A program made the position numbers and the translations under genes. Shown here one piece after another: positions 53,941 through 64,000 of a DNA stretch of 64,000 bases. Every line of letters starts with the position of its first letter. Within the stretch, counting starts at the first letter, position 1. A model generated the notes under the pieces. It did no database searches, had not been told where the DNA came from, and saw only the letters and a list, made by a program, of their open reading frames with translations. Source of the stretch: Tritrichomonas musculus (lineage: Eukaryota; Parabasalia; Tritrichomonadida; Tritrichomonadidae); NCBI GenBank assembly GCA_039105265.1, contig JAPFFF010000018.1, positions 1,736,001 to 1,800,000 on the forward strand. Direction: 5' to 3'.

Positions 53941-55411
53941 TTAAGTAAATTAAAGAGAATTAAAATCCTTAGCACGTTTATTAATTCTTTTTTAATCCTT
54001 GTAGAGCACTACAAGCATAAATGTAAACCATTCAAAATTGAAAAGATAAAACCAAATCATTCGTTTATTTAAAAAGAATATCATACACAAACAATATATA
54101 CCACAAATATATATAAAACATCAATAAGAAAATTTTTTTTCTGATAAATTTTGAGATATTTTTATAATAAATATATCAATTAATAAAACTATTGAAAAAG
54201 TTTGTATTTTCAATTAATTTTCATAATTAATACTGAAAAACTGTCCATAATTTTATAATTCTCTATACGATTTGAACAATTTTTTAATATGATATTTAAA
54301 TGACACATTTAAAATTATAAATACACTTTTTTTCAAAAATTTGGCGCAGTTTTTTTAGAAAAAGATATTTATCATTTATTGTATATTTTGAGAAGTTTAT
54401 ACTAAAAATTTTACAAATAAATTGAGTTTCACGAACAAATCTTCAAAGTTTTCTCGCGCAAATCAACTTAATAATGTTAAGGGAAAAGAAAAAATAATTG
54501 ATGGTACATTAAAAAAAGCAAGAGAAAAGAGAATCCCAAAATATAATCAAAACATATCTCCTGTAAAAGACACAACAAACGCTAAAAATGCCAAAATACA
54601 AATAAAAACAAGCGCTAGAAATGCTTTCTAAAAAAGTTGATTTTAAAATGAATGGTATTCAATTTCTACTGAAAAGTTATGATAAAATAATAGGCTATTT
54701 TTATTCAACTATGAAAGTCATATATCTCAGATTAAATCCAAAAGAGAGGGCTAACTAATTGAATAGCCAAGAAATTCACATATATATAGGAAAGAATATT
54801 ATAAATCATATTTCAGACAAAAAAATAGTCGAATAATTAATTAATTTAATCAAAAGTTAAGAGATTTAATAAATTAAATTAAATTAATTCTTAATTTGAT
54901 AAAATATTTTTATTTTTAAAAATAATTATTTTATTTTAATAATTTAAAATGTATTCAAAAGATGATTGTCATGGTCAACTTTATGATAATAACCGATTTG
55001 CATTGAATTTTATAAATGCATTTTTCGGAAAAATTTGCGCTGATTTTTTTAATTAATATATTCAAATAATTAGATAATATTTATTAAAAAAATATATCCT
55101 AACATGATCCTTTTTTTATAGAAAAATATTTTTAAATCTTCTTTTTATTAAAATCATTAAATAATTTTTTGAAAAAGTTAAATATTTCAATGGATTTTTT
55201 TTTATAAAATTATTTTTAATTTATCTAAGAATTTATCAGAAAAAAACAAATCATAGATATGAATTGTTAAATATTTTGTGTACTATATTTTAAATATATA
55301 TAAATTAATTAAAAATCTAAAAAACCATTTAGCCTGTAGTACTCTATCCTTGTAAAAATTGTTGGAGTGCCATACTTAATTTTTGAGGGGAAATATAAAT
55401 AGCCAATTTCT
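53941..55411. other. About 1.5 kb AT-rich spacer
   Basis: A Lys-rich frame at 54422-54631 lacks an ATG and is not claimed. The rest holds poly(A)/poly(T) tracts without a recognisable gene, RNA or terminal repeat. It divides the divergent two-span and 220-aa genes. Confidence 0.5.
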
Positions 55412-56074
55412 ATGGAGCATGATATCTTTCGCTCTTCTCCACTTGCTAATACAGGAAATAGGACCAGTGAAATATTACAAAATGAATTTATGAGGCTTCG
55501 CCGTAATCAGCAAAAAACTCAAACAGATTCCAAAATTACAGATGATCTTAACTTTATTGCCAAATATGTAAATAACAACGTTTCTTCACCAGTACCCATC
55601 TTAAAATCACTTGGAATTTTATTTTTCGGCCGTACAGCTGCTTTTAATTTATCTATTCTACCAGCACTCATTATTTGTTGTCGAGCAAAAGTCATGATTT
55701 CATTATCAAAAGAAGGCTGGACTAATGTAAAAAGCGATCAAGATACATATTTATCTTCAATTATAGGATATAACCAAGTTAAAAATTGGACTGTTTTTAA
55801 CGTTCCTCAAAAAACCAATTTATCTGAATATTTAGAAGAAAATCAACGTTTAATTGCTACTGAACATGGATTTGGATTGGATCATGCTCCAGAAGAAGTT
55901 TTAATTGGTCCTGGACTACCACCACAAGATATTTTAACTGAGCCTCATTTCCCACTTGTTTCTATTCAATATGAACTTGCTTTAGAAACAAAGAAAGTTG
56001 CTGATTTCCAACCAAAGAAAAGTCAATTTTCCATCACTGATTGTACTCATTTTTATGTTGATGCCTCAACATAA
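55412..56074 (+). CDS. Unrecognised 220-aa protein
   Basis: The first 50 residues are polar and charged (RLRRNQQKTQTDSK). A hydrophobic region (ILKSLGILFFGRTAAFNLSILPALIICC) could be a membrane segment or a core helix. The rest is globular with Pro-rich turns (EEVLIGPGLPPQDILTEPHF). No family recognised. Its ATG lies directly after CAATTTCT, an initiator-like stretch. Confidence 0.6.
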   Translation: MEHDIFRSSPLANTGNRTSEILQNEFMRLRRNQQKTQTDSKITDDLNFIAKYVNNNVSSPVPILKSLGILFFGRTAAFNLSILPALIICCRAKVMISLSKEGWTNVKSDQDTYLSSIIGYNQVKNWTVFNVPQKTNLSEYLEENQRLIATEHGFGLDHAPEEVLIGPGLPPQDILTEPHFPLVSIQYELALETKKVADFQPKKSQFSITDCTHFYVDAST

Positions 56075-56643
56075 AAAAAAAGAACAATATACTTTCGAAC
56101 TAAGTCTATATTTTTTGTTTTTATTTAATAATTTACTATTTTTGTTTGAATGAAGCATTTATAATATGCTTTTTTTTATTAATAAAACGCGTAAATGAAT
56201 ACTTTTATGGAATAAAATATTTATTTTGTTGGAAAACAAAAAGAATGCAGACCATTTATGCTTTTAATCCAGTCATCAATATTTTGTCTTTAGATTATTT
56301 TTGAAAAAATTTTGAAAATTTTTTCAACTTTTTCAAAATCACAGGCCAGATATTGTGTTATAACGATTATTTTTACAATTTAAATAAATTAAATTTTATA
56401 TAGAAATATTACTTTTCATATTGATAAATGTGCAAATTATTTTTAAAAATATCATAAAAAATGTTAAAATATCAAAAAAATTCCAAAATATTGAAAAGAA
56501 AAGGCTGTCAGGTTTTTTTTTGTATGATTAAAAATTTAAATTTTTTGAACTTTTTAAGAGGTCAAAATTTCGTTCGATCAAAATGAATTGAAAAAGTTAA
56601 AATTCTTGGGTTTGAAATCTCTCATTTTTACACAAAGTTTACC
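56075..56643. other. Spacer before the HECT gene
   Basis: About 570 bases, AT-rich. TCTCATTTTTACACAAAGTTTACCATG places a TCATTTT initiator about 22 bases before the ATG of the HECT gene. Nothing else is recognised. Confidence 0.6.
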
Positions 56644-59600
56644 ATGTTAGTTGATGGCACTACTAATTTTTCGCCACCCGGACCCGATAACCCAACGGAA
56701 ATTAAGCAAGATATTCCGTCGCAAAATGTAATTACTTCGCTCAACCAAATACAAAGTGCAATCTCATCGTGTAAATCGCAGAAATTTCAAGAAAAAAATA
56801 AGAAACCGCCAGATAAAATTTTAATTCCATCATATTTGCAACAAGATACATGCTCCTCAGTTTGGTTTATTCAACAATCTCTTAATAATGATTACGAAAA
56901 CTCATTATTAATTCGATCGAATAATGGACTTCAAATTCTTTCATCTTTACTTCAATATACCGATAATTCAACTATTATTGACCATACTATTCAATCTTTG
57001 AATATATTATCTCAATCTTTTTCATCTGATCTTTCCCATTATCTTGACTACTCACGAATTGTTGAACTTATCGAAGGAGATATCGATTTAATTACCAAAA
57101 AATGCGCTTTATCTCTTATTTTGAATATTTCTTGTCGAAATCCTACTCAATTAATTGTTGATGAGATAATAAAACTTTGCAATTTTGAAGAATCCACAAT
57201 TAAAATTTACATTATAAATATTATTAGCAATATATTTCAAAGTTTTAATACAAAAAAACAATCCGAAATTTCAATTTGTTATATTATTAACAAGATATTT
57301 GAAATTCCATCAAAAATTCGTGACAAATGTTTATTATCTCTTTCTAAAATTTCCGAAAATCCAGAAAACGCCGCCATTATAATTAATTCGCACCTTGATT
57401 TCGATCGACTTTTACACATTCAAAATCAAACACAAGAAAACCAAACACACATACTCAAATTAATTCTTGCTTTACTTCCCAAATCTCGAACGCTTGAACC
57501 ATTAGGACACCCAAAATATAACCGCCCAGAAATATCTAATGAATTTGCATCTCAAATGAATAAAATTCTCGCTAATTTCATTCTCGAAAGACCGATTACG
57601 CCACATCTTTGTCTTCTCGCTTTTGCAGCATCGTTATCAGGCAATTATTCTCAGTTTATGCCTGATGATTTGCTGATCTCTAATCTTTTATTTTACTCTT
57701 TTAATGAAAATTTGGCGCCATACGTTCTTGCTGTTTTTTGTTATTTATTTGAATTGAATTTGAGACCAAATTCAAGCGTAAATCAATCATTGAACTTAAA
57801 TACAAATGAAAATAATTTTACCGACCAAGAAAACATTGAAAAAGTGGAAACAAAACAAATAAGCATTCAAAAAGTCAAAAATTATTATGAAGTTGTATCA
57901 ACTTTGTCCTCAGTTAAAGTTAATCCAAAAATACAGAAATGGTATAATGAAGGTTTAAATTTATTGAAAACAAAAGCGACCAAAGATACATTCAATTTTG
58001 AAGAACTTTCGCTAAATGAAATAATTGAAATAATTGATAAAAAAGAAGTCTCGCCAATTGAATTTATATATGGTAAAGGAACCGACCGAACTCTTCAATT
58101 AGTGAATGAAATAATTGAACAGAATAATTTGAATGAAACCGTTTCTCAACCCTCAGAAAAATTTATTCAAGATATGACAATTCTCTCTCAATTTGCCAAA
58201 GAAAATCTTGAAATGTTTCCTCTTTCATGCAATTATGGAAGCAATTCAGTTAAAGAATTTTTAAACGTTCTCCAGTCAAACGGAACTCTTCAGATTGTTT
58301 TACCATCACAAAAAACAATCCAAGTAAACGCTCCTCTTCAGTCACCGATCTCTCTTGTTGAAGGCTTGATTAATTCTGAAATGAATGAATTTAATAATGA
58401 AATGGTGAAGTGTCAGATTGATGAAAATCCTGAAATTAAAAAAATTTTAAAATTATCTTATCCTTTACAAGCCTCTCAACTTTCTCTCCTTTCAAGAGCA
58501 ACTGATCCCAACTATCCAGCAATGAAGCTAAGGAATGGAACTAAGTCCTACACAATTCATGATTCAATGCTCTCAATTTTCTGTGACAACGATCAAAAGA
58601 AAAATTCTTCTTTAATTTGTGAAATTGATGAAAACGTTGACACTGAAAAGACGAGATCTCCCAAATTTAAAGAGATAAAATTATTTGTTTTCACATATTT
58701 GTTCCAGTTACTTTCAATTCTCTCATTGAAGTTCAATTTGGATGTTTTCTGTAAGTCATTTATAGAAAAAGTTCATTATTCGCTATCGTATCCATTCAAT
58801 TCAATTGGACGGTTATCGTCAAATATTAGCCTTATTTTCGCCTTTCCGTTTCTGTTCCCGACTGAGTTGAAAATATTAGCATTTAATATTGTCACTTCTG
58901 ATCCTCTATCGGCCCTTAAGAAAATTTCTAATGAATTCAAAAATTATGATGGCGATTTGTCACTTTTCCCTCGTCAATCTTCACTGAAAATAATCGTGTC
59001 TCGATCTCGTATATTTGAAGATGGTGTCAAATATCTGAAGCTTTTCGCTCAGAATAAAATTCCTGTGGATGTTCAGTTTGAAAATGAATCTGGAAGGGGA
59101 CCCGGAGTGACCCAAGAATTCTTTACTTTATTATCTGAAGAATTTAAAAAGAGAAAGGTTTTTAGATACGACGAAAGTCAAGGCCTCTTTCCTTCTCCAA
59201 ACGCTGATCCTGATATGTTTGAACTTCTAGGAATACTTGTTGCAAAATCACTTTCAATGGACTGTCAAACCGATTTTCAATTCAATCCAGCTTTCTTTGA
59301 AAAATTGAAAGGAAATAATATAAAATTATCTGATGTTGATGAAAATTTAGATAAATATTTAAATAACGACTTAACTGGAATTGAATACATTTACCACGGT
59401 TATGACGATACTATTAATGACAACGATCATTTGGAACTCAAAAAGTTTCTCTCTCAATTAAAGAATAAATTCAGAAATGATAAAAAAAATTGTGATTTAT
59501 ATGACCAAATAATGACTCAATTAAATAATGATAAATACCAGAATAAAGATTTCAATCACATATATGATATGTGCCTAATTCAAAAGGAGCTTTTTGAAAG

Positions 59601-61539
59601 AAACCGCTATATTCAAAAGAAAAAATGGGAAAACTCTCAATTTTTGAATGATTCAATTGAAAATTATCAATACATTCCTTTCCATTCTGATTATTATGAA
59701 AAATTAAAATATCGAAAAGATTGTTTCAAGGATGTTTTGATGTCAATGAAACTTAATCAATCACAACAACAAAGATTAATTGATTTGAATGACTCAATGA
59801 TTGACCAACAAGTAATTTTAAATGGTCAGCTACAAAATAATTATGACCATTGTGAAATAAAACCTAAAAATAAAGTCTTTATATTAGAATTAGATGAAAA
59901 ACATCGACACATTCAAAAACAGCAGAAAAATAAAATTGTTAAAAAACATGAAAATCGTAAAGATCGCCTTCAATTTAGAACTGCTCAAAATTGGCAATTA
60001 AGACAACAAAGAAAAGATCAGCAATCTCAATTGTTTAATCAGGATGATTATTACCAATTAGATTTATACGATCTATTTACTTACTCAAAACCAGAACAAA
60101 AATTGTCAAAAATTGCTAATGCAAGCTCGCTTTCGCACAATCAGTTTATTGCACAAAATTCCAATCAACAAGGCCAGAAACATGGACCCGACTTTGGACG
60201 TCCAATGTCTCAGTTACAACAAGCAGAACAACAATTTAATATGCAAATGATTCAACAACAAGCCGCAAAGAAGGGACCTGATATAAGAAGACTATCACAA
60301 AATCAACAAGAATCATTACAACATCAACAATTCAATGTGCCAAAGCAATCCTACGTCAGTTACACAGCAGAACAATTCAAATTCCAACCTGGAAATCTCA
60401 CCATTAAACAACACCAACAGCAACCTACCTTACAACAGCCACTTGAACAACAACAATTAATCAGTCAGCAAAAACAACTTACTGGACAACAAGTTCTTTT
60501 ACAACAGCCACTTGAACAACAATTAATAAATCAGCAAAAACAACTTGAACAACAATCAATAAATCAGCAAAAACAACTTGAACGTCAAGTTCTTTTACAA
60601 CAGCCACTTGAACAACAATTAATCAATCAGCAGCAACTTACTGGACAACAAGTTCTTTTACAACAGCCACTTGAACAACAACAATTAATAAATTGCCACG
60701 AACCTCTTGACAAAAAAGTGGCAAACAAGTGGCAATTATTATCGCAACAACAACAAATTACTCAGCAGCAACCACCTCAACAACGAGAAGTTACTTTACA
60801 ACAACCACTTGAACAACAGCAACAATTAACAACTCAACAGCCGCAGCCACGCGAACAATTCACTCAACAACGACAATTAATAACTCAACAACTTTACTCT
60901 CACGGAGAAGAATCCGAGTCTCTTTATCACCGTCAAGAAGATCAAAGAAAACAAAATGAAGATCTTCTTTCCCACGAAAGAGAGGACGATTCTCCCGTAT
61001 TTGTTACACCGGAGAATGCCGATGAGTATCGCCGTTACATAGCAGAACGATCAATCAATGGAAACATCGACGCTTGTTGCCTCGCCTTTCAACGAGGCTT
61101 TGACAGTGTCATTCCATTCAATTTAACCGACATTTTCACATCTGATGAATTGAGTGATTTCATCGGTGGTGATGTGAATCCCCTGACTTTTGATGATTTG
61201 ATTCAAAATATTGATTTAATTGATTTTGATCCGACTGATAATCAACTCATCAATTTACTTAACTCTATCGTCAAAATGGAACCAAAAGTTCAACAAAAAT
61301 TCCTTCGTTTCGTAACTTCTAAACGTCATCTTCCTTTCGGTGGTCTAAAGTCATTACAACCTCGCTTGACTATAGCTAAAGTCGACTTCGAAAATACTCT
61401 AAATCAGGATTTCGCTTACCCTACAGTTTCAACTTGCTCAAACATGCTGAAACTGCCGTCGTTTTCATCCCCAGAAATACAGGAAAGACAACTTCTTATT
61501 GCTATGGAATGCAACTCAAATTCATTCCAACTTGGATGA
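56644..61539 (+). CDS. HECT-type E3 ubiquitin ligase (TRIP12/UFD4-like) with a long Q-rich insertion
   Basis: 1,631 residues. The N-terminal ~400 residues are helical ARM-like repeats. The HECT N lobe begins near residue 790: DVQFENESGRGPGVTQEFFT, then GLFPSPNADPDM and LLGILVAKSLSMD. It resumes only after about 530 residues with VFVTPENADEYRRYIAER (about 1452). The inserted stretch (about 920-1450) is highly charged, then Gln-rich with tandem LEQQ/LINQQKQL units. The C lobe has FLRFVTSKRHLPFGGL, and the catalytic Cys is at about residue 1598 (TCSNMLKLP). The substrate-binding N-terminal part and HECT order resemble TRIP12/UFD4, ligases of the ubiquitin-fusion degradation route. Confidence 0.88.
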   Translation: MLVDGTTNFSPPGPDNPTEIKQDIPSQNVITSLNQIQSAISSCKSQKFQEKNKKPPDKILIPSYLQQDTCSSVWFIQQSLNNDYENSLLIRSNNGLQILSSLLQYTDNSTIIDHTIQSLNILSQSFSSDLSHYLDYSRIVELIEGDIDLITKKCALSLILNISCRNPTQLIVDEIIKLCNFEESTIKIYIINIISNIFQSFNTKKQSEISICYIINKIFEIPSKIRDKCLLSLSKISENPENAAIIINSHLDFDRLLHIQNQTQENQTHILKLILALLPKSRTLEPLGHPKYNRPEISNEFASQMNKILANFILERPITPHLCLLAFAASLSGNYSQFMPDDLLISNLLFYSFNENLAPYVLAVFCYLFELNLRPNSSVNQSLNLNTNENNFTDQENIEKVETKQISIQKVKNYYEVVSTLSSVKVNPKIQKWYNEGLNLLKTKATKDTFNFEELSLNEIIEIIDKKEVSPIEFIYGKGTDRTLQLVNEIIEQNNLNETVSQPSEKFIQDMTILSQFAKENLEMFPLSCNYGSNSVKEFLNVLQSNGTLQIVLPSQKTIQVNAPLQSPISLVEGLINSEMNEFNNEMVKCQIDENPEIKKILKLSYPLQASQLSLLSRATDPNYPAMKLRNGTKSYTIHDSMLSIFCDNDQKKNSSLICEIDENVDTEKTRSPKFKEIKLFVFTYLFQLLSILSLKFNLDVFCKSFIEKVHYSLSYPFNSIGRLSSNISLIFAFPFLFPTELKILAFNIVTSDPLSALKKISNEFKNYDGDLSLFPRQSSLKIIVSRSRIFEDGVKYLKLFAQNKIPVDVQFENESGRGPGVTQEFFTLLSEEFKKRKVFRYDESQGLFPSPNADPDMFELLGILVAKSLSMDCQTDFQFNPAFFEKLKGNNIKLSDVDENLDKYLNNDLTGIEYIYHGYDDTINDNDHLELKKFLSQLKNKFRNDKKNCDLYDQIMTQLNNDKYQNKDFNHIYDMCLIQKELFERNRYIQKKKWENSQFLNDSIENYQYIPFHSDYYEKLKYRKDCFKDVLMSMKLNQSQQQRLIDLNDSMIDQQVILNGQLQNNYDHCEIKPKNKVFILELDEKHRHIQKQQKNKIVKKHENRKDRLQFRTAQNWQLRQQRKDQQSQLFNQDDYYQLDLYDLFTYSKPEQKLSKIANASSLSHNQFIAQNSNQQGQKHGPDFGRPMSQLQQAEQQFNMQMIQQQAAKKGPDIRRLSQNQQESLQHQQFNVPKQSYVSYTAEQFKFQPGNLTIKQHQQQPTLQQPLEQQQLISQQKQLTGQQVLLQQPLEQQLINQQKQLEQQSINQQKQLERQVLLQQPLEQQLINQQQLTGQQVLLQQPLEQQQLINCHEPLDKKVANKWQLLSQQQQITQQQPPQQREVTLQQPLEQQQQLTTQQPQPREQFTQQRQLITQQLYSHGEESESLYHRQEDQRKQNEDLLSHEREDDSPVFVTPENADEYRRYIAERSINGNIDACCLAFQRGFDSVIPFNLTDIFTSDELSDFIGGDVNPLTFDDLIQNIDLIDFDPTDNQLINLLNSIVKMEPKVQQKFLRFVTSKRHLPFGGLKSLQPRLTIAKVDFENTLNQDFAYPTVSTCSNMLKLPSFSSPEIQERQLLIAMECNSNSFQLG

Positions 61540-62172
61540 TTCGACTTGGTGGGCAAAAATCTAATTAATTAATTAATTTAATAATTTAGTTTACTTAATA
61601 AGAAAGTAAAAACTTTTTTTTAAAGTAAAAAACTAAATTAATTTTAACTTTTATTTATTTTATTTATTTTTATTTAAAATCTAAAACAACATCATAAATA
61701 TTATACACAATTCTATAAAATTCTCTTTCAAAACTTGTCTGAAACTTATTATAAGTTACTTATTAAATTTGAGTAGATGAATTCTTTTTTTCTAATTCCC
61801 AAATTTCGAAATAAAACATATATATGAATTCATTTGTTAGAAATTTTTAATATAGGATGACTTTTATTTACACACACAAAAAAAAACTTAATATGAATGT
61901 TAAAAAAACAGATATATAAAAGTGAATGAATTCTTAAGAAATCTAACTAATACTTTTTTCTTTTAACAAAAACAAGATTAATATTTATCACTACAAAAAC
62001 AAGAAATACAAATCAAACAAAAATAAAATAAATAAATAATAAAAAATGCAGAATTTATGTGCTTTATAAAACAATTTTTAATGCTTCTAACAGCAAACAC
62101 ACACACACACAATTAAAAAACAACAACAACAAACAAAGTCCATTGAAACCAATTCATAAATAAAAAAGTTGA
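61540..62172. other. Spacer between convergent HECT and Sel1 genes
   Basis: About 630 bases, AT-rich, with AATTAATTAATT, a CACACACACA run near 62097-62110 and ACAACAACAACAA near 62122. No gene recognised. Confidence 0.6.
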
Positions 62173-64000
62173 TCAATTAATCATATTTTTTTGATTCAAA
62201 AATGATTGAGCTTCATTGTTGCCTTTATCAGCAGCACGTTTAATCAGCTGGATACCCAACTCCTCGTTAATCTGGACACCTTTTCCTTCAACCAACATTT
62301 TTCCAGCGTTCAAGAGTCCGTCTTCATTGTCCTGATCGACGAGCATTGAGAAGATTCGAAAAGCCTCAGACAGATTGACCTCCAAGACGTCAGGAATTCC
62401 ATTCATCAAGAAACTTGCACATTTAGACAACGCGTGCGCATTACCTTTTGAAGCTGCGAATCTAATCAACTTCAAACTTTGCTTCAAGTCTTGTCTGACC
62501 TCTTTTCCCTTGAAATAAGCCATGCCCAATTGAAAAGCAGCTTTTGGATTAAGGTGATTAATTTCGCATTCATCGAGAAGCAAAGCGTGATGATAACATT
62601 TAATTGCTTCGCTTTTATTCTTATTCAAAGCCACTCCGCAATTAAACATGTCGCCCAAATTGATGCAAGCCTTGGGACAACAATTGACGAAAGAGTTATT
62701 AGTGAAAGGATAACAAGCGGCTTTTTTAAAGAATTTAGCGGCATTCTCAGGAGACTTTCGAATTCCACCTTCACCGGTTATTAATAAAGTACCATATAAA
62801 TTAATAGCTTTATATTTAACTGTTCTATTTTTCCAATTTGTTGATTTCTTTAATTCAGATAGTAATGATGATAATTCTTTATTTTGATTCTCTTTAAGCT
62901 TCATTCGAATATAATGATAAAGCGCACATAATGATTCAGATTTCCTTGCTAAATCGAAGTACTTAACAGCACCATTTATATCAATATTAAGAAAAGATCC
63001 ATGCTTCATCAAAAGACCAAGTAAAACTCGCGAATTATTATTCCCTAAATCAGCTGCCATTCGAAGATAACCAAAAGCAACGATAACTTGATCCAGATTG
63101 ATATTAGAAGGATTATTATCAATTTCTTCGATGATAAAATTTGGATCAATATAATTAAAGTTGATTTGAATATTTTCTTTTGTTTCATCTGATGGTTTCT
63201 TTATTAAAATTATATTGTTATCACAATTGTCAATTTTAATAACACCTAAAGATTCCAATAACAATCTTCCATAATTATACAAACCACCTTTATATTTCCT
63301 GTCTGCTGATCTTTTAATTAATGCCAATGCTTGATTTTTTAATGGATCGTCAATTAAATTATTTGCTGAACTTTCAATCTCTTCAAATAAATCATTTTGA
63401 TTTATTCTTTTAATTAATCTTGTTCTTCTTTGCTTTTTAAGTAATGCTTTTCCATATTGACACATTCCAATTGGACTTCCATTATCAGAAGCAATTTTGA
63501 AGAATCTCATTGCTTCGTCTTCAAGTTCTTCTGTTGATAATGATGAATAATCATTAAGAAGACCTTTTTGAATAAGTCGACCATAAATAACAAGTCCAAT
63601 GTCATTATGCGCATCCGCAGCGGTATTAATTTGACTTATATAATGATTATTTCGTCGAAATGATAATAAATCAAATCGTGAAATTCCTTCCCATGATTGT
63701 TGATTGGCTGCATTTTTATATTCTCGAATGGCAGCACTTATATTAATGTCAATTGCTACTCCTCGAATGTAACAATCAGCCAAAATAATTTTCGCTGATT
63801 TAGAAAAAGAAGAAGCATCAAGTAACAATTGAATAGGATCAGTTCTTGGTCCTAAATTTATAAGTTCAGGACTAAAAGAAGTATCGAAACATAGATTAGA
63901 AGAAGAAGAATCATTCATATTCATAAGTGGCGATTTAACAGTATAATCATAAGATGATATATATTTAAAATTCGATGGAGATTTTTGTTTTGAAAATGAA
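62173..64000 (-). CDS. Sel1-like repeat protein (5' end may lie beyond the right edge)
   Basis: At least 583 residues from the ATG at 63924. Many Sel1 repeats of 36-44 residues, with signatures such as AFGYLRMAADLGNNNSRVLLG, AAFQLGMAYFKGKEVRQD and AGKMLVEGKGVQINEELGIQ, and Cys/His-poor helices. Sel1 proteins are scaffolds in ER-associated degradation, signalling and other complexes; trichomonads have many. Upstream of 63924 the frame stays open to the window edge without a stop, with no clear initiator, so the real start may be beyond the window. Confidence 0.85.
   Translation of the reverse strand, partial: SFSKQKSPSNFKYISSYDYTVKSPLMNMNDSSSSNLCFDTSFSPELINLGPRTDPIQLLLDASSFSKSAKIILADCYIRGVAIDINISAAIREYKNAANQQSWEGISRFDLLSFRRNNHYISQINTAADAHNDIGLVIYGRLIQKGLLNDYSSLSTEELEDEAMRFFKIASDNGSPIGMCQYGKALLKKQRRTRLIKRINQNDLFEEIESSANNLIDDPLKNQALALIKRSADRKYKGGLYNYGRLLLESLGVIKIDNCDNNIILIKKPSDETKENIQINFNYIDPNFIIEEIDNNPSNINLDQVIVAFGYLRMAADLGNNNSRVLLGLLMKHGSFLNIDINGAVKYFDLARKSESLCALYHYIRMKLKENQNKELSSLLSELKKSTNWKNRTVKYKAINLYGTLLITGEGGIRKSPENAAKFFKKAACYPFTNNSFVNCCPKACINLGDMFNCGVALNKNKSEAIKCYHHALLLDECEINHLNPKAAFQLGMAYFKGKEVRQDLKQSLKLIRFAASKGNAHALSKCASFLMNGIPDVLEVNLSEAFRIFSMLVDQDNEDGLLNAGKMLVEGKGVQINEELGIQLIKRAADKGNNEAQSFLNQKNMIN

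Noticed and set aside
54422-54631. 69-residue Lys-rich frame
   Set aside because: No ATG in frame; starts at TTG.

Overview
This looks like parabasalid chromosomal DNA, most likely Tritrichomonas or a close relative. The genes appear intronless, the spacers are AT-rich, and TCA(T/C)TT Inr-like boxes sit about 8-15 bases before many ATGs. There is a complete Trichomonas-type Maverick/Polinton, and the host genes are eukaryotic (SPT16, GINS Psf1, EB1, HECT ligase, FCP1-like, Sel1). The species call is inference from family knowledge, not from a marker gene.

Layout. (1) 1-204 is the 3' end of an unrecognised gene. (2) 383-1826 and 27604-about 34.2 kb are the two halves of one older locus. It has a divergent arrangement: a CRESS-DNA-virus-type Rep (HUH nuclease plus SF3 helicase) at 32586-33553 on +, facing a tight array of about eight small genes on -. 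Four of these (28757-31029) are related, beta-rich proteins, and five array genes carry one identical 25-base upstream box. The distal gene is a long open frame split by the Maverick. The locus is decaying: the Rep is frameshifted, the distal gene has two frameshifts and a MITE, and two other array genes are broken. A 16-bp inverted repeat after Rep holds TAATATTAC, the geminivirus-type origin nonamer, on the - strand. I read the locus as an integrated large Rep-encoding virus or plasmid of the protist; this is the most unusual content of the window.

(3) 1827-27603 is a 25,777-bp Maverick inserted into that distal gene, with a perfect 6-bp target duplication (GGCGTT) and 1,849-bp terminal inverted repeats that are nearly identical, so the insertion is recent. 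It encodes a protein-primed DNA polymerase B (with an OTU-like region and an HNH-like insertion), a retroviral-type integrase, an FtsK/HerA-type packaging ATPase, a double-jelly-roll major capsid candidate, a fibre-like protein, a KilA-N/MSV199-like protein, and about a dozen proteins I cannot name. No Ulp1/adenain-type protease is visible. One gene lies inside the TIRs and so exists in two copies. Short hairpin motifs recur in its genes in different reading frames.

(4) 34.2-64 kb is host chromosome: SPT16 (-), Psf1 (+), an ARM-like pseudogene (-), a UIM protein (+), a Q/P-rich protein (-), EB1 (+), a 952-aa coiled-coil protein (-), two small genes, a TRAPP-like protein (-), a roughly 2 kb spacer holding a foldback repeat and a 1.09-kb TIR element, an FCP1-like protein with lost catalytic residues (+), a CCCH/RING protein (-), a two-TM protein (-), an unknown protein (+), a HECT ligase with a roughly 530-residue Q-rich insertion (+), and a Sel1-repeat protein (-) running off the right edge.

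How it fits together: the Maverick has replication (PolB), integration (integrase) and virion (capsid, ATPase, fibre) genes, as expected of a virus-like transposon. The older locus has its own replication initiator and possible structural proteins. The result is one virus-like element inside another, in a gene-dense protist chromosome.
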